DNA of 64,000 nt from Agarophyton chilense (taxonomy: Eukaryota; Rhodophyta; Florideophyceae; Gracilariales; Gracilariaceae). How positions within the stretch are numbered: position 1 is the stretch's first letter; each line of letters begins with the position of its first letter. Shown piece by piece: positions 1 to 12,318 of the stretch. Location: assembly GCA_030374765.1 (NCBI GenBank), contig JARGXX010000111.1, positions 372,001 to 436,000 of the forward strand, in the 5' to 3' direction. Made by a program: the position numbers and the translations under genes. The notes under the pieces were generated by a model. That model saw nothing but the letters and a program-made list of their open reading frames with translations. It ran no database searches and was not told the DNA's origin.

Positions 1-23
1 TTAGAGGACAGGCGCGTGATCGA

Positions 24-965
24 ATGGTTTCAAACATATCTGGCAAAACCGACCTCGTGGATGCTCAAAACCGTGAGATCCCCAAGTCATACCCTCGGGT
101 TGTTCAAAACCTTTTGGAAACTTACGCCACGGATGACGTTATAAATGATGCACACCAGGAAGTAATATCATTTTGGCAGAGCTCCAATTTAACTGAACTG
201 GCTTTCGCTGACGACCTATGGAAGAAGGCTTACCGATGTGGAAACGTGTTCTTCGAAAGACGGCTCAAATGTCACTTAATCTCGGGACTACACCCTACTA
301 TTCAAGCCCATGGCCGCCATTACCACACGGAAAACCCACAATACTCCTTTCGAAGGCTCGTCATCTACGCGGATTGTTATAGAAAAACCTACAGGACATC
401 CAGGCGCAACGCTGATATATCAAGAGGAAACGAAACTCCATTGCGTAAACCCAACCAAGCCCATTTGGTTAGCTCCATGGAATCGGACTTGGATCCATCA
501 CTCCATTATGCCGGCTCGGGAGATGTCCTCGCCGTTAATTTCAGTGCTCCTCCTTCCAGGCCCCCATCGTATACCTCTAAGGGAACTACAGCGACCACTA
601 AAGCGCCCACGCCCAAGTATTCTCCCTTTCTGCCCTGCAACGACGTTTTTATTCGCTCCCCAAAAGATTGCTTCCTTTGCCTTTCCGCGACCCAGCCTTG
701 TGCCTGTACGAGGTGTCTGTTTGAAGACGCTCGTAAAAACCTCCTAACCCTAAGGGAAGAGAATTGCCTGGGGCGGAGATCCGAAGGAATGTATAACAGG
801 GCACAGCAAAGAACCACAGGGATCCATGAAAGCTCACGCAATGCCACGCCTCCGGATACTCCGATCAAAGCTCCACAGTTCCACACCATTTTAGAACCTA
901 CGGATGACCCCGAAGAAGAATCTTATCTTCAGGAAGAAACGGAAACCCCATCGGAAAACTCTTAG
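24..965 (+). pseudogene. gag remnant of G1
   Basis: This region is related along its length to the second half of gag in G3 (about 37890-38840) and G2 (minus strand, about 32285-31590). Shared blocks include the part around residues 25-60 (ETYATDDVI) and the later block with HLVSSMESDLD near residue 145. A Cys cluster (CFLC and CACTRC, about residues 217-233) could be a degenerate zinc-knuckle-like site, though the spacing is not the usual CCHC. Gag would form the particle shell. This is a fossil. Confidence 0.7.
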
Positions 966-1015
966 AGGGTCGAAGCGCGGCAAATACTTCCTCTTGAAGC
1001 CCCTGCCTCAACCAA

Positions 1016-4000
1016 TTGAACGATCATGAACCAAGGAGCTTCTCACGTCCCAATACAAACCACCGAAAATGGACCACTCAGGATGAAGTAGAATTGAACC
1101 ACAGTAACGAACCTGTCTGTATCCTCAGAAAAGAGAATTACAAAGTTCAAGTAACCGTCGGACTTCGTTCCAGCAACTCTCGAGTGAACACAACCGTATT
1201 GAACCTAGACGCTGGTCCCAATTTGTTCCATCCTAAGCTACTCCCATTTCTTTAGCAAGATTCTGTTCAGGCAAGCAAAACCCCCAGGATTACCGATGCA
1301 TCATGTAGACCAATAGACATTAAAAGAATAGTACCACTTTACTTACAATTAGAACAATTCATGAGTCGGCACGTGGTTCCTTGTATGTCCTAACTTGGGG
1401 GCTGAGGCAATCCAACGGTTCTCCTTTCTCGATGGATACATTAAAGCTCTTTATGCAGACCTTTTGAAGGTGGCATTCTATCGCGCACCTTCCATCTTTA
1501 TACCTGACTCCGCCACAGGGCCAGAAGTCAACTGCAAACAAGCGAGTATCTCCGAAAACACGAAGTCCAATAACGTTCGCCTGTCGAAGGCCACAGCGAT
1601 ACCCTCGATGACCCAAATCACTGTATCGGTTCATTCCCAATTCTCAGGTCTCGTAACGTTTCAGAACCACCCGAAAACGGTTCTGAAGCACCTCACCTTA
1701 ATGGCCAAGGAAGCAATGGACATCCACCCCCACAGGCCTTTCTTGGTCACATTCAAAAACTTCAGAGATGAACCCGTACAGTTGCTTAAAAGGTACAGTG
1801 ATTGGCATCACTCTACCTGTACTAGTGGCCATCATGGAGGCCCAAATGGATAACCTTTCAACGCGAACTCCCGACGAGGACGTCGACTCTTGGGAGGGGG
1901 CAGTCGCTGTCGGCGCTGAATTTGAATACTAAAAGCCGCAGGTACTTGATCTCCTCAGGGAATACCAGGCCATGTAGACAGATAGATTGGGCAAATTCAG
2001 AGCCGCTACACACCGCATTGACCTTCATGAAGATGCTAGCCTACAGTTCCAGCACCCATACCGTACACGCATTGAGGGTAGGAAATTGTCGCTGACCAGA
2101 TGGACAAAATGCGCAAAGCTCACGTCATAGAGCCTGCGCCTCCTCAACAGACTGAATGGGCAAGTATCCTTGTCCTCGCTGCAGAGAAGGATGGCTCCGT
2201 CAGGTTCTGTGTCGACTACAAGAACCTAAACGCAGTAACGAAAAGAAACTCATTCCCTATGCCCCGCATGGATGACTGTCTGGATTCCTTAGGTGAAGCT
2301 TCTGTATATACCACTCTGGACGCTAGCTCTTGAAATTGACAAATCCCTTTGGCCGAAGATGCGAGAGCGCTGCCAACCTTCTCCACCCCTGAAGGTCTGT
2401 TCATATTTACTCGTATGCTCTTTCGTTTAAAAAATGCGCCAACAACTTTCCAACGGGTAATGGACATCATATTGCCCAGATTCAAATGGAAGTTCGCCTT
2501 GGTATATCTAGGTGAACTAATCATCTTCTCACGTACCGTGAAGAAACACCTTCGCCATGTGAAGGCGCTACTAACAACCATACAGGACGCTGGAGTACCA
2601 CCGAAACTTCGCAAATGCGTCTTTTTCCAGGCCTTGGTGTACTATCTGGAACACATCGTTCTTCCTGGAAAGCAAAAGGTAGCTACACGGACCACAAATG
2701 CGATTCAACAGACTTAACCCTTCCGAAGCCACACCGAACTCCGACCCGGCTTGTGCAATTTTTACCGACGTTTCAACCAAGGGTTTTCAAAAATCACGTC
2801 CCTTCTCAACGCAATGCTAAAGAAGGGAACACCTTCGGAGTTTGAGGCCCTCACCGACGACCAGTACGAGACATTTCAGACCCTAAAAAACAAATAGCTG
2901 AATCCACCTATATTGGCTTTATCAAAACCCCACAAGCCTTTTTTCCTGGACACAGACTCCTCTGATGTCCAAGTGGGACGTGCACTGCTACAGTAACAGG
3001 AGTCACCGAAGGACTACTGACCTATTGGATACTGGAGCAGAACGCTCACCAGCGCGGAGCGAAACTAGAGTACTACCGAAAAGGAATGTCTAGCTATCGT
3101 ATGGTCCGTATTGACACTCCGTCAATAAGTAGAGGGAACTAGGTTTACAATTAGAACAGACCACGATTTGCTCCGCTGGTTACAAAATATGACCGATGCA
3201 TCAAATCGCCTCGCTCAGTTGCGCCTCTGCCTGTCAGAATAGGACTATGAGATAACCGATAGGCCTGGCATCAAGCACCAGGCAGCAGATGCCCTCTTGC
3301 CAATCATTACCGACAGAACCGATGACACGCCATTGGACGACCTCATTCCAACTTCCTTCGCAGATGATGGACCTCAGGGTTACACGGAAATGTGTTACCT
3401 TATGGGTAAGGTAAAAGTGGATGATCCCGAGGTTAACGAGAATGGAGGATACCAATTGGACTGGGATACAGTACCGCCCAATGGGACACCACCTCAGGTT
3501 AATGCCATAGCCCCAGAAGAAAAATATCTCGTTCCCATAAAAATTAAGGAACTCTTATAAACGCAGGTCGGAGACGAGTACTGCGAGGAAACAGACCGAT
3601 TGGAAGGAACCCCTGCATGCCTATTCGACTATGACCGATTTTGACTGCGTTGTCGCCACTCACCGCTGGGTGGCGCGCTCCAACGGGTAATACAAAGGGC
3701 ACTAAGCACGCGATTACTATACCTCGCCCATTTTCCTCGCTTGGCTGGTCACCCTGGAGGCTGGAGAATGTAAAAGACCCTAAGGAAATTCTTGCACTGG
3801 CCACTAATGGCGCAGGATCTATGGCAAACGGCACGGAATTGTACTTCGTGCGCACAAATTCGAGAGTCCCGCGCCAACCATCAGGCCCAATTAAAACTCT
3901 TCCCGGCCGCAGGCCCGATTGAATATATTCCAATGGATATACTTGGGCCTTTGCCTAAGTCGTCTCATGGGAAACAATTTGTCTTGGTAATAACCGATAC

Positions 4001-4586
4001 ATTTTCTAAACTTACACGAGCCCAACCCCTAGGGAAAACAAAAGCCACATATGTCGCCACAGCGTTCTCGTCCCATTGAGTATATCCGTATGGAATGCCA
4101 CTTTACCTCCATACGGATAAAGGCAACCAGTTTTTATCCAAATTCTTCTCACAAGTTTGTGCTACCTTAGGTATCAAACATGTGACCACCACGAGGTACC
4201 ACGCGCAAACCAATGACAAAGCCGAACGCTTCAACCACACCCTTCTGTACCGATTGGCACACTTGGTATCGGAGTACCAATTGGACTGGGATGACTATGT
4301 TGAACCATTGGTTTATACCTACAACACGCAAGGGCACGCTTGCATGGGAACAAGACCTTCCGATTTAACGCTAACGAGATCGCCACTGCCGATAGCTGTT
4401 GACCTTCAGGAATCTTTCATACCCCAGGACAGAATCGAAGGGATGACTCCTACCCAGGCGAAGCGCTACTCGCGCCGACGCATCTACCGCACTATCCAAT
4501 CAGCGAGAACTGTACTGACCAAAGCCCAACGGCGTTACAAGGTCAATTTTCAAAAGGCCGTTTGGAACACACCGACGTTTGGGTAA
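1016..4586 (+). pseudogene. pol remnant of G1 (protease, RT, RNase H, integrase)
   Basis: Domains appear in gypsy order. The protease block has DAGPNL near 1210. The RT block (about 2100-2720) has RFCVDYKNLNAVT and the ALVYL active-site region. The RNase H block (about 2930-3300) has the thumb-to-RNase H linker and an HQAADALL motif. The integrase core (about 3790-4586) has YHAQTNDKAERFN. Placing integrase after RNase H is the gypsy order rather than copia. The region is broken in many places. Confidence 0.85.
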
Positions 4587-4869
4587 AAAGAAGTTGTTCA
4601 CCTGGACCGGCCACCGAAGGACAGTGACGAACTCAAGGAAACTACACGAAAGCTCCTACCCCACTCTAAGGGACCATACAAAGACTTTAAAGCCAATCAA
4701 CACACCATTACGTTACTACTAGACGGCCTACAGGACACCGTATCGATTGATCGGGTGACACCAGCCCCCAGCTCCTCTTAATCAACAAAGTCCCAGGCCC
4801 TTGGCCCAACGAAATCACTACGACTTCAGGTCGACGCTCAAGTTTTCACACCCACTAACGCAGTTCCCG

Positions 4870-5429
4870 CAGACCTAACTAGCCCCATGGACCCGATGGT
4901 CGATGCCAATAACGATGACCCATCCCTTCCAACGGACTCCAAGGGATTCGTCCTTCTGGACCACACTCTCCTTTCCGAGAATGAACACCAATAGGAAGAC
5001 GTAATCGAGGGAATGATCTCCGCCGGTCAAAGAAAATTTGGAACTTTGCGCTGTTGCTCCCGTTCGTTCGGCTATATACCTGAAGAAGACACTTCGCCAG
5101 AGCCTAAGGCCATTCCGGTCAATTTTATCGCGCGCTATCGGCGCAAAAAGGCACCACAAAGCGCAGCTTTCAGTAGTGGGCAACCATTGGCCCGAATAAT
5201 ACCAAAACGCTTCCTAAAACGCCTCCCAAAACGCCTTTCGAAACGCCTCTCGAAACGCCTCCTGACAAGACGGTTTTCCGGAGCGCCCGCATCAGAGAAC
5301 AAAGTTAGTCCTCAAGCTACACCTGAGGAAAACCTGAGACGCTCTCAACGTTCGGACGTCTTCGCGGGGCACACATTTTTGAGAAATATTGGAGCAACCT
5401 TGGGAAAGCACGAGCATTTTTTAATTTGA
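4870..5429 (+). pseudogene. chromodomain-like C-terminal tail of G1 pol
   Basis: The segment corresponds to G3 42582-43193 and G2 27581-26894 (minus). There the pattern Y-V-I-E-R, about 17 residues, V-R-F/L-F-G-Y-T-P-E-E, then F-I-A-R-Y fits a chromodomain. In chromoviruses this module sits at the integrase C terminus and steers insertion to particular chromatin. Downstream is a Lys/Arg/Leu-rich tail made of short repeats. Chromodomain identity is inferred from pattern only. Confidence 0.6.
5203..5262 (+). repeat. 12-bp tandem repeat, about five units
   Basis: The unit is close to AAACGCCTYYCR and repeats about five times. In the frame of the chromodomain tail it reads as repeated KRLP/KRLS. 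G2 and G3 have only about two to three comparable units, so the array seems to have expanded in G1. Confidence 0.75.
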
Positions 5430-5503
5430 CTAGCTAGCAGAGGCCTAACGGTCCTTCGCCATGACTTTAAGGTTCGCGAAAGCGCTCCGAACACCAACAG
5501 GAC

Positions 5504-7690
5504 TCACTGAGGCATGGAGGGAGTAACTCTGACGTTCTCATTGGAACCCGTAGGAGCGAAACCGGAACTACGGTCACCCGGGAAGCCTACTGGAGAACTA
5601 GGACCAGCCTCAGCGAGCTGAGCACGTTTATTTGGCGGTGATCCAATTGAGGAACTATTGTCACCATCAGAAGCCTTTTGATCGCCCAAATTTAAAGCAT
5701 ACCGGGCATCCAAGTCGGCAGTAACCCTCTGGGACATCACTTGTTCATTCTGCTGCACTATATTGAACAAAGCGGTCTCCAGATTCTGACCCCATTGAAC
5801 AAGCGCGGCGTAGCGCGCCGAGCAACGCGCCCAAGAACAAGCTTCCCTCAGAACTGACGCAATGGCCATCGAAGCAGTAATACTAACAGTTCCGCAGACA
5901 TGACGGAGATCCGTGGCGGAAGCAGTGATCGAACCGGTAAAATGCGGCAACGGAGAAGACGGAGCGATGTCAACGCCTTCAGCGGACGTCTGAACCATCG
6001 CACCACCTACATGACTTTCGGCTTCCAAAGTATCCTTGCCAGAAGTGATGTCCATTCGAGCGACGGGCGGCTCAAATGAGAGTTCCCCTTGCGGAGCAGC
6101 GACTGGAGGAGCTGGAGAAGGGGAAGCGTTCGGCAACCAAGCTGAGAACGCTACCGGAGGATTGACGCATCCTACGGGCATTACGAAGGGACTGACCCCG
6201 ATGGATTTTCCATCGGACATACCAGCAAGAATCAACTGCGTGGCTTTCAAATCAGGTTGGAAGCACAGGGGATCAAAACCAATGGCCTTCGGATAATATT
6301 CGGGCACATGAAGCCTCGGAATGGCCTATGGATGATTCTTCAAAGGCTTGGCGGATAGACAAGAGCGTCGCTCTGACCCTGCAGCTGAAGCGGAATTGGC
6401 GTGAACGAGTCGGTTTCATGATTTTACCAAAGAAACCCGAGAGTCTTGCTCCACTCGACCTGTTGGACATGATCCAAAAGGGCCTCGGCCTCCTTGACGT
6501 CTAACTGGATCCCAAGGACTAAATTCTGCATGACAAGGTTCTTTAGAAAGCGGATCATGATGTCCAAGAGCGGAATTACTCGACCTCGAAGACCGAGAAT
6601 GATCTCAACTTACCACAACCTCCCATTCTCCGAACGGACACTACGACGGATTACGTACTTCGTGGTATCCAGGAAGATAGGGGACATCAGGCCGAATGCA
6701 ACGAAGAGTACCTGCCAGGACAGCCACGACCTGCCGTCATTGTCATCGCCAATGTGTTGAGACGAGTGGTACGCCACCACGGACGGCGTGGGAACCATAT
6801 GCAGCGGCGAGATACGCCATTAAAGAGCCCATTCGTTATCATTTACGTGGGGAAGCGAAAAATATCACGGAAGACGGTTGTCTGCGCTGATGTCGTGAAA
6901 CTCCACCTGGTGCAAACAGAAGAAGAAACCCAGGGAATGACTCAAACGACCATCGGGCTCATGCATCTCGTTCCAATATACCCTATAAAATATCCGAAAC
7001 CGGCGGTCATAAGGCAGTCGAAAGCACATGAGTTTCCAAAGGTTGTGACCCGCCAGGGAAAAGCTCACATGAGCCGAAATGACATCCGCGTATAAGTCCG
7101 AAAGGAGTTTGTTCACCCTGAAATAGTACTCGGCTTCCTCCTCGCAGCAGATGTACGGCATGTCTGCTTAGATGAGGGTGCGACAGCGCGTCGCCGAACG
7201 AGGATCCACAGGAAAATCAAACCATCGGTTATACCACGAGACCCTGCGCACGTTCTCGCTGCGCCTCCAAAAATCGGTTATCTTGGCAAATCTTCGGGCG
7301 TCGAGATACAAATGACAGACTCTCTGGTATTCTTCCACATAGGACGGAATAATGGCATGGCGCTCCGCCCTGCGGATTACGTCCGATGGTATGGTCATAG
7401 CGGTTCCCGGGTTGTTCATAAGCAACTTGGTATTCCGAGGAGGTCTGCGCTTGGTTGTTCGAAGCCATGGTGCCGCTGCCCACAGCTTGGCCCGCCGGGA
7501 AATGGATAGGAAAACCGACAGAAGCGACAGAGTCCTGAGGGAGAAGAGCGTAACCTACGAGCTTATACAGCAAGTGCGGCACCGCGCATGTCCATTGAAA
7601 AAGTACCACGATAGGAAGATGAGATGATGGAATTGATCCGAGTAGGATTACAAACGTAAACCACGGTTGACAAAGGGCGAAGAGTGGCAA
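5504..7690 (-). pseudogene. antisense accessory coding region of G1, unknown protein
   Basis: This coding-like region runs opposite to gag-pol, between the chromodomain tail and the 3' LTR. Blocks seen here recur in G2, G3 and G4. One near the predicted N terminus contains MASNNQ and YEQPGNRYDHTIGRNPQ. A middle block (about 7160-6865) contains VNKLLSDLY and a Trp/Tyr-rich stretch. A further block (about 6800-6600) contains TPSVVAYHSSQ and IGDDNDGR. A Pro-rich, then Ser/Asp-rich C-terminal part ends near 5504 and contains SPPNKRAQLAEAG. I recognise no known domain. It is broken here. The N-terminal start is uncertain. Confidence 0.65.
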
Positions 7691-8006
7691 AAAGAAGAGC
7701 GGAGACTAAGGAAGGCCCCAATGACTGTCAGAGGAGGAGAAGCCCATGGACCATCTCCGCAATGCAACGCAAGGAATATGCTGGCGATGCACCTATGGCC
7801 AGCGCTCACGGCGCGCTGCAGTTTCAGTCCTTTGGCAAATTCATTGCCACTCCTGCGCCTATGGTCAGCTCACGCTTCCTTGCATGTCTGCAGTTGATAA
7901 CGATGCGACGTCCCGTTGCGCCCAATGGTACTGGGAGCAACGAAGTGCTCGCATGCCCAAGGTCAATCATGAGGCCATCTGGACTTCGCCGTGACGGTCG
8001 AATCCT

Positions 8007-8019
8007 AAGGAGGGAGATA
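8007..8019 (+). promoter_or_regulatory. polypurine tract of G1
   Basis: The purine run AAGGAGGGAGATA directly precedes the 3' LTR. Nearly the same run precedes LTR E, with related purine-rich stretches at the inner edges of LTRs B and D. In LTR elements this tract primes plus-strand DNA synthesis, and it fixes the left edge of the LTR. Confidence 0.75.
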
Positions 8020-8465
8020 TTTGAAGGAACAAGAATAACTATTGAGCTTTGTAAGCCGCCGGGCCCTGAGGGAACTAACATATGCCACGTGGACTGGGCG
8101 ACCTGAACAGGACTCATTTCGATTATTATTATTTTTTAAATAGTGTAATAGATTAGCATTACAGTGCCAGGGAGATCCCAGCGCCTCGCCACTACTATTT
8201 ACTTGGCTCGAGTGACGCTTTTTCCTTAGAGTAAGATAGGTATCGTTAGGATACTAAATTACCCCCTTTGGTAGATTAGTTGCACGAATTGGTCTTCAAG
8301 CCATCGTTTCCATAGCTTCGACCTGTAGGACTATGCAGTAAACGCCAGCTAATTGCACCAAGTGCTCTAAGAGTACCGCCGTCAAGTATACGACCCTTAG
8401 GACCCGGTCGACCACAGTACCTAAGGTTTAGACCACTACGCTGAAGTACCAATCATTGCGTTACA
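8020..8465 (+). repeat. LTR A (3' LTR of G1)
   Basis: The LTR is 446 bp. Its left edge is set by the polypurine tract. Its right edge is set by where similarity to the other four copies stops, at GCGTTACA. Homologous LTRs lie at 25227-25672, 33661-34103, 36069-36512 and 46782-47226. The consensus edges are TGTGAAGG at the start and GCGTTACA at the end, fitting TG...CA. Confidence 0.9.
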
Positions 8466-10672
8466 GAGACTAGCATATAACTTCAAGAAAGTTTTTGTTC
8501 TATTGCCCTAAGCAGTGCTTTACACTTAAGAACAGTTTTCATTATTTCTACATACGACGTATACAAAACTCTTTCCGCTACTTTTGTCTTCTTTTTAAAC
8601 AGGTCACCATCCTTATACACTGATTCGCGGCCTCCCCAACATATGATTTGCAGGCAGCAGTAGCTTCAGTTGCGCCAGCCTCGGTAGCTAAAAGTACGTT
8701 GCATACGGCAGTCCCTTGCAAAAATTTAAAGCTTTTAATTCTTTGCTGTTTGCCAGAGCGAGGCGGGAATACTGGCGACTGCCGACATTGTGCCCCCAGT
8801 GTACTCCAAAGACGATTCTGCTGCTTTTGTAGAATTTGTTTTGCTTTTACCTACCAGAGCTGAGCGTGGAACTGCGCCAGCCGTGCTGTTCACCAAATTA
8901 GAAATCGTCGCAGTCTATGCTCGTGCTCTGGTGCAGTTGTCACGGGCAACAAACACTCTTGGCCTGGTGCAGTCAGCCTGCAACACACTGGGTTTTTAGT
9001 CTTGCCCTACGACATTCTAGAGAGACTTGTACTCCTGGACCGAAATCCGCCCCTTTCTCTAGCCTTCGTGTCTCATTGTTTTTGCTGGACATGACCATTG
9101 CGTTTGTCACCATGGATCCACCAGCTGCTCCTTGTCTCATCGAGTGCAAAATGTGCTGCCAACCCCTCAACTGCGAGTGCAGTGCTGCAATTCACATTCT
9201 ATTTGCGCTTGCTGAGGTCGCTATTGGTTGCGCTGTCTGTCACATCTGCCATGCTCGCAAACCCAGTTGCCGAACATGCCTTTTTCTTGGCAGATCTGCT
9301 CCTCAGCTCGGCTAGACGAGTCCCCTCCATTTCGTCCGCTGCGTCCGCCACGCTAACCACATATTACAGATAGAGCACCGAGCTGGAATTAAATATCAAC
9401 GGATTGGAAACAGCTCAATTCACCGGTTCTGTCTGCTGTACCGTTAATCATAAATATAAATATGGTTACCGTTCTGCAGTGACCTTCATATTATTTTAGT
9501 TCTGACTCTGCAGAATGTCCTTCTCTTAACCGAAACTAAATGTGAATATTAGTGTTGGACACTCGGCCATGGCTTCTTGTTTACTGATTGCAATCAATTC
9601 AATATTAAAGTATCGGATATATGGCTTGCTCAGAATTAAACAAGTATTCGTCCTTATGTTTCAAATAATAATAATAATTTGCCAATGTTATCATATGCCT
9701 ATCCACGCGTTTATTTTGTATCTCTTTGTAGTCGGTGTTCATATGACTTCAACAGACACGGTTGGATTTAATTTAATTTTCAATTATTCATTTCGGATTG
9801 ATAATAGATTCTCCTAGCGTGTGATCAATTATTTGTAAAGAGATGTGTACTGAAATAAATGTTAAAGTAATACTTTGCCTGTACTATCATATCCACTCAG
9901 AAAAGTTTTTTACAAAATACAAGTTTTCTGGTATTATCATAACTTTGGGGAACAAGGCCTGCTTTCATGTTAAATTCCCAGTATGTGTTTCTGTCCATCA
10001 AGATATTGCCCTAGAGGTAATTTAATTAATGTCGTAATAAAGGTGTTGACAACCACTATGTGGATTTAAGCAAAGTAGGGAAATTGAATGATATGCTTTA
10101 TGTGAGTTTCGGCCAAGAACTTTGTTCGCAAACAAACAGCAGCAGTGTATTGCACCCTTCACATTGACAAGATAGATTTGTCTTGTCCCATGTATGGATG
10201 TTTATACGATTTCTGGGAGTACGGAGCTCGGGTTTGTGAGAAAAGGAAGACGCCAACGCAATATCGATTTCGTCTTTTGCACTTCTCCTGATTTTTGTCG
10301 TCTGTTATTTTTGAGCATTCTATCGAATCTTATTTTCGATGAGCAATATGTAGGTCATTTATGTAAACATTCTTGCCATTCGAGAGTATTTGAAAATGCA
10401 CTTGGCATTATTCGCCTTTTCCGCTATTTATATCAAAACTTCTCATCACGTGTACAAAAAATTTTGAATGCAACAATTATGGAAGGAAGAGTTGAACACT
10501 GCTAACAGCGTGGACTACACTAATCTTGAATCGTCAACTTTCGTTTGGTACATAGATATAAGTGTGGTCCTTACTATATCATTTGTCTACACTATTTGTG
10601 TGATGGATTTATTGGTGTGCACCATACTATATACTACTCATCGAAATAGTACGGACCTAAACCGCCAACTTA
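8466..10672. other. no recognised gene
   Basis: The left part (to about 9400) has more G and C than the rest and contains short ORFs, one of them Cys-rich. The rest is AT-rich and looks non-coding. I found no domain, repeat or RNA gene. Confidence 0.5.
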
Positions 10673-11983
10673 CGCACCGATCCCGACGGCTCCATTGAAA
10701 TTCCCACAAAACTTCGAGATTATTACCTGGAGTTCTGGGAAAAGCTGGCATTTCTCCCACTGCCCATTAAAGTTAAACGCCAAACCACAACGGATCATTG
10801 TCTTTCGTGCATAGCTAACACCATCCTCATCCCGTTGTGCGGCGACACCCAGTGTAGACTTCGCTGCAAGCTTTAAGAAATGCTTCTTACCAAGGTTCTA
10901 AAGTTTCCCGGAAACCATTGGGCCCATCACACCACAACCTATTTTCCAAAATACCGAGATAGTATTCATCCCGTTCATGTCACCAAAATGGTTTCAGTTT
11001 CTGAATGACAGAAGTGTCACCCGTTGAACTAAACGGGTAGCATGACAAGAAAGGATTCAAACTTCCGTCTTGCTTGCTGCCAAAGCATTTTGCAACTCAT
11101 CCGTGAGTTCATGGGAATTGAAATTGTCGATGTACCGCGCACGCTTTTGACCATTTGGCAAAAAACTCAACACTTTCTTTTATCGAACCCACTCCAAGAA
11201 AACCCTTTTGTCCATCCATTCCCTCGGCCCTGTTCTATATACCCCTACTGGTGTATTGTCTGCAAGACGCCGAATGGGATAGTTCTTATCGGCGTTCTTG
11301 AAAATTAGTATTGGGGTTCCCAGAGCTGCACTCTGGCCACCAGATATAAGAAACATCATCTTGATACCCTTATCTCTGGATACCGCATCAGAATATCGGA
11401 AATGTGCGTCATCTTCTAAGGCCAATGTCTTTTGGTTGTCCATGTTGATACATAAGTGTGCTTCATCCACATTGAACACATCTTCTTCACGTAAGCGATT
11501 CGAACGAAAATCGCGTGCAAGCTCTCCAAACTCGTATGAAACATCTCGTTCTATTTGTTCCTGCTTTCTCGGAGATACCATGAGCTTCCCACACTGCGAA
11601 CAGCTGACGATGTTTTATGGTACCATTAATGGTGAACCCATCTGTGATTCACTTTTTCTTCCATTAGAATTGCTTTTCGACTGTCGACCATGCTGGCGTA
11701 GTACTCTCCTTCAGAGTCACTGACGATGAGATGTAAAGAGGACGACGAAGAAGAAGAGCGTTGAAATTGGCACCCACCTTACTCATACACTTGAACTGCA
11801 CAAGTAGATCTTTTAGTAAGTCAACTACCCACGGACTTCTTTCACGGCCCCTACCCTTGTCCCTTGCAGTAGTGGGGGTTGTATCCTGCTTTGGTGTGCT
11901 TCACGACAGAAACGTGTTGGTTCTTGATGATTTGTTGTGTCCTTGTCCTAACCGTAATCTGGCTTTCCAGTGACGATTGGCAC

Positions 11984-11988
11984 GTTGT
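11984..11988. repeat. target-site duplication of copia-1, left copy
   Basis: GTTGT lies directly outside the left LTR and is repeated at 16504-16508 outside the right LTR. A 5-bp duplication is normal for Ty1/copia integration and shows that this element inserted here as a unit. Confidence 0.85.
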
Positions 11989-12257
11989 TGATGTAGCGAG
12001 TACACTCAGAACGCGGATAACCTGGTAAAGTTTAGAGTTGAGTTTGTTTTCCAAGTGTTAGTCTTTATTATCCTATTCTTATATAGTGCTCTAAAGAACT
12101 TCTACTTTGTTCTAAAAGCACAGCAATTCTTTTAAGATATATCTTAGAGTTTCTACAATAAATGCTGTATGGAAGCTTCTATATGCTTCTACACAGTTCT
12201 AATTCATAGAGAAGTTTTTTCTTGTTTCCTCACGACCTTCCAGAGGTTTCTGCAACA
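11989..12257 (-). repeat. 3' LTR of copia-1
   Basis: This is homologous to 16236-16503. In the element's orientation it starts TGTTGCAGAAAC and ends in ACATCA, giving TG...CA ends. Confidence 0.9.
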
Positions 12258-12266
12258 CCCTCCCTC
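12258..12266 (-). promoter_or_regulatory. polypurine tract of copia-1
   Basis: Read on the minus strand this is GAGGGAGGG, directly before the 3' LTR, as expected for the plus-strand primer. Confidence 0.75.
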
Positions 12267-12318
12267 AACTTGATAACTGCCTTAACCAAAGCATATTCAT
12301 GAAATTCCAGTGCTTGAT

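Larger units (their letters stand above)
1..8465 (+). mobile_element. Ty3/gypsy chromovirus copy G1 (family G), 5' end outside the window
   Basis: The order gag, protease, reverse transcriptase, RNase H, integrase, chromodomain-like tail is that of a Ty3/gypsy chromovirus. The window opens inside gag, and the copy ends at a 446-bp LTR that is shared with four other places here. Between the chromodomain and the LTR there is a coding-like region on the opposite strand. The element is broken by many changes (well over ten) and looks old. It is more GC-rich than the flanking DNA. The 5' LTR and target duplication cannot be checked because they lie outside the window. Confidence 0.9.

Noticed and set aside
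506-889. Minus-strand ORF within G1 gag
   Set aside because: A shadow frame. The same shadow appears in the other gag copies only because the sense sequence is related.
9098-9373. Overlapping ORFs at 8648-9373, one Cys-rich
   Set aside because: Several frames are open at once, as expected from low stop-codon density in this C-rich patch. The Cys pattern fits no zinc finger I know, and no homologous block is seen elsewhere in the window.
9542-9817. Hydrophobic ORF of 91 codons
   Set aside because: It is rich in Ile, Leu and Phe, as AT-rich random sequence tends to be. It has no recognisable family and no neighbours.
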